DNA from: JABDMH01 sp965223105
Lineage (GTDB): Bacteria; Bacteroidota; Bacteroidia; Chitinophagales; Saprospiraceae
Direction: 5' to 3'
DNA length: 64,000 bases
Assembly: GCA_965223105.1 (NCBI GenBank)
Contig: OZ244987.1
Span: 5,642,001 to 5,706,000 of the forward strand
Shown here: positions 27,241 through 34,813 of the stretch, one piece after another
Layout: the number at the start of each line of letters is the position of its first letter
How positions within the stretch are numbered: the first letter of the stretch is position 1
Made by a program: the position numbers and the translations under genes
The notes under the pieces: model-generated
Told to the model about the DNA's origin: nothing
The model's input: the letters and a program-made list of their open reading frames with translations, nothing else
Database searches by the model: none

Positions 27241-28851
27241 ATGAATCGCAGAGACATTATCAAACAGCTGGCTGCCATCCCAATGGTAAGTGCCGTAGGT
27301 TATACCTCAAAAAAGATTGTTAGCCCAGATACGCGGAGTATTCTGCAAGCAACTCCAGATAATATCTACGAGAGTGTCGGTGTCGATACCATCATCAACT
27401 GCCGAGGCACCTTCACCATTTTGGGAGGGTCGATCGAATTACCAGAAGTTATTCAAGCCATTGAAGCTGCATCGGGGAATTTTGCACAGTATGATGAATT
27501 GGCGAACGGCATTGGTATGCGTCTGGCCGAACTTACCAAGACGGAATGGGGTATCGTTACAGCTGGGTGTGCCGCAGGATTGAAACACGTCACAGCAGCT
27601 TGTGTCACGGGAGGGAATCCTGAGAAACTCATTCGCATACCTGATCTCACCGGCTTTGAGAAGAGAGAGGTCATTGCTCCCCGTACTTCCCGCAACGTTT
27701 ATGATCATGCAGTACGTAATGTGGGGGTAAAAATGATCACAGTAGATAGCCTGGAAGAAATGCGCAAGGCGATCCATGAAAAAACGGCAATGATATACCT
27801 TCTTTTGGGAAGACACACAGAAAAAGGAGAACCTTTTTCCGTGGAGAATGTGGCCGAAATCGCAAAGCCTTGGGATATTCCCATCCTCGCCGATGCTGCT
27901 GCTGAAGATCTAACCATTCCCCCAATACATCTGGAACGGGGTGCAACTGTTGTAGCTTATAGCGGAGGCAAAGCCATCCGAGGTCCGCAATGTGCCGGGC
28001 TGGTACTAGGTGATAAAGATCTGCTAATGGCAGCATGGCAAGCCAGTTCACCACATCATGGTCCCGGTAGAGATAACAAGGTAGGCAAGGAAGAAATGTT
28101 TGGAATGCTGGCTGCGGTTGAAGCCTGGATCGCACGTGACCACCAAGCTGAGTGGAACCGCTGGCTACAATGGCTTGATACCATCGCAAAAAAACTCGAG
28201 ACAATCGAAGGCATATCGACAGAGGTTACTGACCCAACTGGCCTTTCCAATCATGCACCGGTACTTCACATCATGTGGGATGCCAACAAGTTTCATTTGA
28301 CTGGCTATGATGTTGCCGAAGAAGTAGGCCGTAATAAACCGAGGATTGCCGTAGGGAATCGGGAACGAGGTCAACTGACTTCCATTAATATTACACCCAA
28401 CCAAATGCAGGAGGGTGAAGCCGAAGCTGTTGCGGCACGACTATTCGATGTACTATCAAAAAAATATGAACCTCCAGCTGATTTGCGATCAGCATCGGTT
28501 GACCTAACAGGCCATTGGCATCTCAAGATTGCATTCTTAAACAGCCAAAGTGACCACCACTTATTCTTACAGCAAGAGGGCAATTGGATAGAAGGTATTC
28601 ACCAGTCTGATTTCGAACGTATGGATCTGGTGGGAATGGTCGAAGGCGATGAAATTAAAATGAAGAGCAGTTTTTCAAAACCTGGAAATCACCTGGTGTA
28701 TATGTTTTCTGGAAAAGCAAAAAATAATGAAATCCAGGGATCGATATTCTTAGGGGAATATTTAACTGCCAAATTCAAGGGTTCAAAAAATAAGATGAAA
28801 AACAAAAAAGAACCTATCCTGATACCCGGAGGTCCTCCATTGGCCACCTAA
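27241..28851 (+). CDS. SelA/DgaE-like PLP-dependent enzyme with Tat-type signal and extra C-terminal domain
   Basis: A 536-residue fold-type-I PLP enzyme of the SelA-like / D-glucosaminate-6-phosphate ammonia-lyase (DgaE, EF_0838) group. The Schiff-base lysine should be K244 in YSGGKAIRGPQCAG, and D218 in PILADAAAED is the Asp that contacts the pyridine nitrogen; INCRGTFTILGGS (~52-64) is the usual N-terminal family word. Two things are unusual. The protein starts MNRRDIIKQLAAIPMVSAVG, a twin-arginine export signal, which implies a folded cofactor enzyme moved to the periplasm. A beta-rich ~120-residue tail (~412-536) follows the enzyme domain. DgaE-type enzymes eliminate ammonia from amino-sugar acids to give 2-keto-3-deoxy acids. 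The amidohydrolase gene starts 21 bases downstream. Confidence 0.8.
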   Translation: MNRRDIIKQLAAIPMVSAVGYTSKKIVSPDTRSILQATPDNIYESVGVDTIINCRGTFTILGGSIELPEVIQAIEAASGNFAQYDELANGIGMRLAELTKTEWGIVTAGCAAGLKHVTAACVTGGNPEKLIRIPDLTGFEKREVIAPRTSRNVYDHAVRNVGVKMITVDSLEEMRKAIHEKTAMIYLLLGRHTEKGEPFSVENVAEIAKPWDIPILADAAAEDLTIPPIHLERGATVVAYSGGKAIRGPQCAGLVLGDKDLLMAAWQASSPHHGPGRDNKVGKEEMFGMLAAVEAWIARDHQAEWNRWLQWLDTIAKKLETIEGISTEVTDPTGLSNHAPVLHIMWDANKFHLTGYDVAEEVGRNKPRIAVGNRERGQLTSINITPNQMQEGEAEAVAARLFDVLSKKYEPPADLRSASVDLTGHWHLKIAFLNSQSDHHLFLQQEGNWIEGIHQSDFERMDLVGMVEGDEIKMKSSFSKPGNHLVYMFSGKAKNNEIQGSIFLGEYLTAKFKGSKNKMKNKKEPILIPGGPPLAT

Positions 28852-28872
28852 ATACGGTCCTAAATTACTGAG

Positions 28873-30171
28873 ATGCTTATATACAATTTAGCCAGATCTG
28901 GCGATAAAATTATTGCCAAGAAGCCAAAATACAGGGTTTCGGTTTTTCTTTTTTCCATGCTAATTTGTGGTGGATTGGTCCAGGCCCAGCTTTACGACTA
29001 TATACTCCAGGGAGGGCATGTTATCGATCCAAAAAATGGCCGGGATGGAGCATTTGACGTTGCCATTCAGGAGGGAAAAATTGCCGCAATTGAGGAGACG
29101 ATTGACTCAGTGCTAGCCAGGGAGGTGATTAATGTAGAAGATTTATACGTGACTCCCGGGCTGGTTGATATGCACGTTCATGTATTTAACGGCCATACAC
29201 CGGGATCCTACATTGCTGATGGTCCAACCAGTGTGCCACCGGATGGATTTACCTTTCGATCAGGGGTGACTACTGTAGTAGATGCTGGATCTTCGGGTTG
29301 GAAAAATTTCCGGCAATTTAAAGAACAAACCATTGACCAATCAAAGACGCGGGTACTGGCCTTTCTAAATATTGTTGGAGTGGGCATGCTCGGAAGGTTT
29401 GAGGAACAAAATGTGGCCGACATGAACCCCATCATGACGGCTCATATGATCGACAAGTTGTACCCTGACATTTTGGTTGGTATCAAGAGTGCCCATTACT
29501 GGGGGGATTTCACTCAGGTGGACTTGGCAGTAGAAGCAGGAGAATTGGCTGGTGTACCAGTCATGGTTGATTTTGGCGAGCACGATCCACCAAATTCGAT
29601 CGAGTCTCTGTTTCACAAACACCTCCGGCCTGGAGACATCTTCACCCACACTTACGCCTATGTTCCTCGGCACAGGGAACCCGTAGTGGACGAGGAAGGC
29701 CAGGTGAAAGACTTTGTATTGACTGCGCAGGAGCGAGGTATTGTGTTTGATGTTGGACATGGTGGAGGATCGTTCAGCTGGAGACAAGCCTTGCCAGCAA
29801 TCGAACAGGGCTTTCTTGCTGATGTAATCAGCACAGATCTACATACCCAAAGTATGAATGATGCCATGAAAGATCTGTGCAACGTCATGTCAAAGTTTAT
29901 GGCCATGGGTGTAAGTCTTCAAGAAGTGGTGGAGCGAGTTACCTGGAAACCAGCACAAGTAATTCGCAGACATGATCTTGGAAATCTTGATATAGGAGCT
30001 CCGGCCGATGTAGCTGTACTACGGTTGAGGACTGGCAATTTTGGCTTTATCGATGTTCGTGATAAAAAGTTTCTCGGTCAGCAGAAATTGGAAACAGAAT
30101 TGACCATTAGGGCAGGGGAAATCGTTTGGGATCTTAATGGAATATCAAAGAAACCCTTTACACATGATTAA
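28873..30171 (+). CDS. Exported amidohydrolase/deacetylase (EF_0837-like), first paralog
   Basis: A 432-residue member of the amidohydrolase superfamily, closest in style to the EF_0837/AHA_3915 'amidohydrolase/deacetylase' group that is usually encoded next to DgaE-like enzymes. Metal ligands are visible: H101 and H103 in VDMHVHVFNG, the carboxylated-lysine position in VGIKSAHYWGD (~198-208), His in DIFTHTYAY and FDVGHGGGSF, and Asp in VISTDLHTQ (~316-324). A long N-terminus (~38 residues) with a hydrophobic segment VFLFSMLICGGLVQAQ is a Sec signal, so the enzyme is exported. It likely removes an acyl group from an amino acid or amino sugar acid. Its 3' end overlaps the next paralog by 8 bases. 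Confidence 0.85.
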   Translation: MLIYNLARSGDKIIAKKPKYRVSVFLFSMLICGGLVQAQLYDYILQGGHVIDPKNGRDGAFDVAIQEGKIAAIEETIDSVLAREVINVEDLYVTPGLVDMHVHVFNGHTPGSYIADGPTSVPPDGFTFRSGVTTVVDAGSSGWKNFRQFKEQTIDQSKTRVLAFLNIVGVGMLGRFEEQNVADMNPIMTAHMIDKLYPDILVGIKSAHYWGDFTQVDLAVEAGELAGVPVMVDFGEHDPPNSIESLFHKHLRPGDIFTHTYAYVPRHREPVVDEEGQVKDFVLTAQERGIVFDVGHGGGSFSWRQALPAIEQGFLADVISTDLHTQSMNDAMKDLCNVMSKFMAMGVSLQEVVERVTWKPAQVIRRHDLGNLDIGAPADVAVLRLRTGNFGFIDVRDKKFLGQQKLETELTIRAGEIVWDLNGISKKPFTHD

Positions 30172-31393
30172 AGCCTACATATTGTTCCTGTTGGTCTGGT
30201 TACCACCTTGGATCAGCCAAGCACAAACCTATGATCTGTTGTTAAAAGGCGGGCACGTCTATGATGCCAAAAACCAGCTGGATGACATCATCGACATAGC
30301 GATTACTGGTGACCAAATCGCCAAGATTGATAAAGATATTCCCCCTACCGAAGCCAAGAAAGTACTACTGGTAGACGGCCTTTGGGTATGTCCCGGCTTT
30401 CTAGACATTCACACCCACGTTTTTGTGGGATCTAATTCTCATCAATTTGCTGATGGGATAAATAGTTTATCACCTGACAATTTCACTTTCCGCGCCGGCG
30501 TGACTACCGTCGTTGATGCAGGCACAGCAGGATGGAAGAATTTTGAACTGTTCAAATCACAAGTCATTGATCAATCAAAAACAAGGGTACTTTCCTGGAT
30601 AAACATTGCCGGTCCTGGCATGGTAGGTAAGCCTTTCGAAGAAAGTCTGGAGGAAATGAGAACCCAAAAGGTGATTGAACTGATTGAGAAAAATCCAGAA
30701 AGGATCGTTGGAGTGAAGATAGGTCACTATGAGCAACCCAGCTGGGAACCCTTCAACCGAGCCCTGCAGGTGTGTGAGGAAACGAAACTTCCCCTTTTCG
30801 TAGAGTGTCATCTACCCGAATATTCCTTGGAGGATCAGTTAAATAGCATGAGACCCGGCGACATCATCACACATGCATTTGAAAATGTCTCCGACCGAAA
30901 ACCGCTGGTCGATTCCCTCGGCAAAGTGCGTGATTTTGTGATCGAGGCCCAAAAAAGAGGAATTCTCTTTGATGTAGGTCATGGCGGAGCAGGTTTTTGG
31001 TTTAGTCAGGCGGTACCTGCTTTTGAGCAAGGATTGTGGCCCAATAGTTTTGGTACCGATTTACATCGTTTCAGCATGAATGCAGGAATGAAGGATATGC
31101 TCAATGTAATGTCTAAATACCTCGCCATCGGAATGCCGATCAGGGATGTGTTTGCACGAGCTACCTGGCATCCCGCTCGTTCTATTGGTAGACCAGATCT
31201 AGGCCAATTAGCTGAGGGTTTAGTAGCAGACCTGGCTGTGATCAGCGTCAGAGAAGGTGAGTTTGGCTATGTGGATGCTGCTGGTTACGTCCTGGCAGGT
31301 AGTCAAAGACTGGAGGCTGAATTGACCATACGGGCGGGTAAAATTGTTTGGGATCTCAATGGCCTCTCAGCCACCCCTTTCGTCAGAAAATAA
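30164..31393 (+). CDS. Exported amidohydrolase/deacetylase (EF_0837-like), second paralog
   Basis: A 409-residue paralog of the preceding gene. ATG 30164 was chosen over the upstream in-frame ATG at 30137 because it starts the signal peptide MIKAYILFLLVWLPPWIS-QAQ and reduces overlap to 8 bases. The metal site is intact: H83 and H85 in LDIHTHVFVG, Lys in VGVKIGHYEQ, His in DIITHAFEN and FDVGHGGAGF, Asp in FGTDLHRFS. The two copies share the framework (TFRAGVTTVVDAGTAGWKNF against TFRSGVTTVVDAGSSGWKNF) but differ in loops next to the active site, which suggests related but different acylated substrates. Tandem overlap indicates one operon. Confidence 0.85.
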   Translation: MIKAYILFLLVWLPPWISQAQTYDLLLKGGHVYDAKNQLDDIIDIAITGDQIAKIDKDIPPTEAKKVLLVDGLWVCPGFLDIHTHVFVGSNSHQFADGINSLSPDNFTFRAGVTTVVDAGTAGWKNFELFKSQVIDQSKTRVLSWINIAGPGMVGKPFEESLEEMRTQKVIELIEKNPERIVGVKIGHYEQPSWEPFNRALQVCEETKLPLFVECHLPEYSLEDQLNSMRPGDIITHAFENVSDRKPLVDSLGKVRDFVIEAQKRGILFDVGHGGAGFWFSQAVPAFEQGLWPNSFGTDLHRFSMNAGMKDMLNVMSKYLAIGMPIRDVFARATWHPARSIGRPDLGQLAEGLVADLAVISVREGEFGYVDAAGYVLAGSQRLEAELTIRAGKIVWDLNGLSATPFVRK

Positions 31394-33134
31394 GTGTTAT
31401 CCCTTGAAAATCTCGATCGTTGTAGCGACAGCCCTCATCCTCATGACCTGTACAACTTCGGATAATTCATTGATAGAGGGTGATTTCGATCAAGGTGGTC
31501 TCTCTGTTCCCAAAGGATTTGCTGTTTTGGTTGTGGCAGACAGTGTGGGGCGTGCCCGACACCTTACCGTGAGAGACAATGGAGACATCTATGTCAAACT
31601 GAATGGCTCCAACAAGGTGCGTGGTAGTGTAGTAGGTTTAAGAGATCATGATGGCGATGGACGTGCCGATCAAATCGAACGTTTTGGTGGCTTGGAGGGT
31701 GAAAGCCGCAACTATGGCGCAGGCATGATCATCCATAATGATTACCTGTACTTCAGCTCAGCTACCAGAGTGTTTCGATACAAACTCACCTCAGCATTGG
31801 TCCCCTCATCTCCATTAGAAATCGTTTTGGAGGATGATCACGACCATGGCACTCATTGGCACATCACCAAACCCGTCTCATTTGATGAAAAGGGCTACAT
31901 GTATATTCCCTTCGGAACACCATCCAATGCCTGTCAAGACTTGGATGGCACGCCTAATGGGGCAATGGGTGGAGTCGGCCTGGACCCATGCCCGGAATTA
32001 GTCCTGCATGGAGGTATCTGGCGTTTTCCCGCTGATGAAATCAATCTAAGACAATCAGATGGGGTGCGAATTGCCACCGGGATTCGAAGTGTAGTGGCAA
32101 TGGACTGGCATAAGGACGACAATCATCTTTACATCGTGATGCACGGTCGAGACAATCTTTACAGCCTTTACCCCGATCGGTATACCCCCTGGGAGAGTGC
32201 CGTCCTGCCTGCGGAAGAATTTATTCGGATTGAGGAAGGTGCTGATTATGGTTGGCCCTATTGCTATTATGATCAGATGAAGGAGGAAAAAGTTCTGGCT
32301 CCCGAATACGGGGGTGATGGGGAAAAAATAGGCCGATGTGCTGATATGGCAAAACCCATCATGGGGTTTCCTGGTCACTGGGCACCCAACGATCTCTTAT
32401 TTTATGAAGGAGACCAGTTTCCAGAACGGTACCGCAATGGTGCTTTTATTGCATTTCACGGCTCAACCAATCGCAGTCCCTACCCACAAGCTGGTTATTT
32501 CGTGGGCTTTGTTCCCATGCGGGATGGACGACCTTTGGGACCAGTGGAAGTATTTGCCGATGGTTTTGCAGGAGTTGATACGATTGTCAATACCAGTGAC
32601 GCAGCCTCTCGGCCGATGGGCTTGGCTGAAGGCGCCGACGGTTCTTTGTACATTATTGAATCTAATCAAGGCAGGATTTGGCGCATTCAGTTCACCGGCA
32701 ATCGGCAAGAATTTGGTGCTGACGATCTTGCTGAAATGGAGGCTCGCAAAAAACTCCCCCACATCCGTACGCCACACCCGGACAATGATCATCTGGAGAA
32801 GCACCTTGAAGAATCCGCTCGACTCTACAATACTTTCTGCGGTACATGTCATCAGCGTGATGGCCAAGGGGTAAAAGGTCGATTTCCACCTTTAGTAAGG
32901 ACCGATTGGGTGTTAGACAAGGAAAAACTCATTGAAGTAACACTAAGGGGAATGAGTGGATCGCTAGAAGTGGACGGCGAGAGTTACAATTCAGTAATGC
33001 CTCCACACGCATTTTTAAGTGATGATCAACTCGCATCCATTTTGTCTTATGTCCGTAATCGCTTTGGTGAAGGAGCTCATGACGTATTGCCTGAAGAAGT
33101 GGCTATGAGAAGAGAAAAAAGTGTGATGGACTAA
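31359..33134 (+). CDS. PQQ-dependent sugar/sorbosone dehydrogenase-like lipoprotein fused to cytochrome c
   Basis: A ~591-residue protein. Residues ~30-450 form a six-bladed propeller of the soluble PQQ glucose dehydrogenase / L-sorbosone dehydrogenase type (RDHDGDGRADQIERFGG, HWHITKPVSFDEKGY, GADYGWPYCYYD, PMGFPGHWAPNDLLFY-like words). Residues ~480-580 are a class I cytochrome c with the haem motif FCGTCHQRDGQG and axial Met in SVMPPHAFLSD. The start is uncertain: ATG 31359 overlaps the previous gene by 35 bases, whereas a TTG at 31404 would directly begin the lipoprotein signal KISIVVATALILMTC. It would oxidise a sugar or aldehyde in the periplasm and pass electrons through its own haem. 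No PQQ synthesis genes are in the window. Confidence 0.8.
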   Translation: MASQPPLSSENKCYPLKISIVVATALILMTCTTSDNSLIEGDFDQGGLSVPKGFAVLVVADSVGRARHLTVRDNGDIYVKLNGSNKVRGSVVGLRDHDGDGRADQIERFGGLEGESRNYGAGMIIHNDYLYFSSATRVFRYKLTSALVPSSPLEIVLEDDHDHGTHWHITKPVSFDEKGYMYIPFGTPSNACQDLDGTPNGAMGGVGLDPCPELVLHGGIWRFPADEINLRQSDGVRIATGIRSVVAMDWHKDDNHLYIVMHGRDNLYSLYPDRYTPWESAVLPAEEFIRIEEGADYGWPYCYYDQMKEEKVLAPEYGGDGEKIGRCADMAKPIMGFPGHWAPNDLLFYEGDQFPERYRNGAFIAFHGSTNRSPYPQAGYFVGFVPMRDGRPLGPVEVFADGFAGVDTIVNTSDAASRPMGLAEGADGSLYIIESNQGRIWRIQFTGNRQEFGADDLAEMEARKKLPHIRTPHPDNDHLEKHLEESARLYNTFCGTCHQRDGQGVKGRFPPLVRTDWVLDKEKLIEVTLRGMSGSLEVDGESYNSVMPPHAFLSDDQLASILSYVRNRFGEGAHDVLPEEVAMRREKSVMD

Positions 33135-33221
33135 GGGCATTATTTTCTGGCTACCTATATCTTTCATTTCAGATGATCAATGATTAGCCCGGTTAATCCT
33201 TGCACTTCCATAGATCCCCCA

Positions 33222-34595
33222 TCAATTGCCCAACATCGACAAATATTCACATAATATGTCAATATTCCGATTAAACAATGCACTGGAAATACGGTCTTCT
33301 TCACGATATGTCCCATCCCATGGTTCTCCAGGAATTATTCTTCTAAATCGATCATTCTTGACGATCCACCTTCCTTGATCATCTTGTGTGGCAAGGATCT
33401 CTGTAACCTCAGGAATTAGCACTTTGACACGATCCTGGTTTCTATATGATGTGGGATCGGGGTAAATAGGAAATTTCTTCATTGATAAATTTCCCAATTG
33501 CTCAAATCTTTGTTTGGCATCCTGGAGAGACCGTGTCAGGTCATTCTCGTAACCATATCCGGTCCTTCGCTCCAGCGATAATTCCTCCATCGAATTTACC
33601 CGAATGCGGCCCCGGTCATAATATAGAGGTTTATTTGTACCCAGCTCCAAAAAACGACCCCAAAGACCATTTGGTAATTGGGATTCTTCGAGCCAACGAA
33701 GGCAATCAGGAATGGCTTCCAAGTAAGCCCGCTCACCAAGATAAGCATACAGATCCATTAAGGTTTGAAGGTTCTTTATACTGGCTGCCGGGCAGACTGA
33801 AGGAGGTTCAAAAGATCGAGCCCAGGCTGGTTGTAAATAATCATTGTATTGTTGAGCCCAACCTGGCTGGGGAGGAGGCAACTGAGAAATCAACATGAAA
33901 CGGCCTGCTTTCTCTAAGCTCATTTTACAATCGGGCCTTCGGTACAGCTGATGAGCCATCAGCATGACTTGAATACAATCGTTGATGCCTCCATCATTAA
34001 AGGTGGCGAAATCATGATAGTTATCTTGCTTGGGATACATGTGTGGCCAGCCTCCGTGATCCAATTGAGCATCAAGCATCATCTGAAGGGCTGCTTCAAT
34101 GGCTTTTGTCAAGGCATGATCATCTACCTCCTGGTCCAATGCCATCAGAAAGCGAATGGCACTCTGGGTTTGATCGTCATCGAAACTTACTCGCCGACCC
34201 ATCGGTCGGTTGAAATGGATCTTATGCTCCCATCCTCCCAGGCGATTCTGACCCTTTATTAAAGCACTTGCTGCATCTCGCGCGGCCTCCAAATGTGCTG
34301 GATTCTTTGTGGTCTGGTAAGCTTTGAGAAAAGACATGCCCACTGCAGGTGTGCCTGGTGGCTGCACCTCAATGGTGTGGTCGTCGGTTTTTCCTTCTCC
34401 CCATTTTTCACTGAGATCCAAGGTATAGTGATAGACATATCCACCTTCGATGTTTAGGGAATGAAAAAATTGTATGCCTCTATCCAAAGCAGTTAGGACT
34501 TCTTCTTTGGAAGGGGTTTGGTTTTGTGCATGACTATGACAATAAAAAAGAGGTAGAACCAGGTACATCCAACTCTTTATAGCAAAATCCATTAC
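33222..34595 (-). CDS. Pectate lyase, PL10/PelA-like, exported
   Basis: A ~457-residue protein with a signal peptide (MDFAIKSWMYLVLPLFYCHSHA; frame opens at 34607). The (alpha/alpha) toroid of PL10-like pectate lyases is indicated by GGWPHMYPKQDNYHDFATFNDG (~184-205, in parts), NDCIQVMLMAHQLY, and WAQQYNDYLQPAWARSFEPPS (~258-278), including the Arg of ARSFEP that acts as the catalytic base in characterised members, and acidic calcium ligands before it. It cleaves polygalacturonate by beta-elimination, giving unsaturated galacturonides, which are degraded to 2-keto-3-deoxygluconate. This fits the KDPG-type aldolase and kinase genes nearby. It is encoded alone, divergent from the next gene. Confidence 0.85.
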   Translation of the reverse strand, partial: VMDFAIKSWMYLVLPLFYCHSHAQNQTPSKEEVLTALDRGIQFFHSLNIEGGYVYHYTLDLSEKWGEGKTDDHTIEVQPPGTPAVGMSFLKAYQTTKNPAHLEAARDAASALIKGQNRLGGWEHKIHFNRPMGRRVSFDDDQTQSAIRFLMALDQEVDDHALTKAIEAALQMMLDAQLDHGGWPHMYPKQDNYHDFATFNDGGINDCIQVMLMAHQLYRRPDCKMSLEKAGRFMLISQLPPPQPGWAQQYNDYLQPAWARSFEPPSVCPAASIKNLQTLMDLYAYLGERAYLEAIPDCLRWLEESQLPNGLWGRFLELGTNKPLYYDRGRIRVNSMEELSLERRTGYGYENDLTRSLQDAKQRFEQLGNLSMKKFPIYPDPTSYRNQDRVKVLIPEVTEILATQDDQGRWIVKNDRFRRIIPGEPWDGTYREEDRISSALFNRNIDILCEYLSMLGN

Positions 34596-34813
34596 TTGAA
34601 CTTTCATTTCTAATCAGATCTGGTAGAACACGGTCTCAACAAGTTAGGAAAATATTGATTTCATTCCTCAAATGGGTCAATGGCCTGAAAAGAAGTGGAT
34701 AATTGTGCAATAAATAAAATGATCTTCAAGAATGAAGGAGTTCCAACGCGCCGTCAATCCTTGATCCATCTGCTGTCTAAAATGAAATCATTCAGATTCG
34801 TACCTTCACAATT

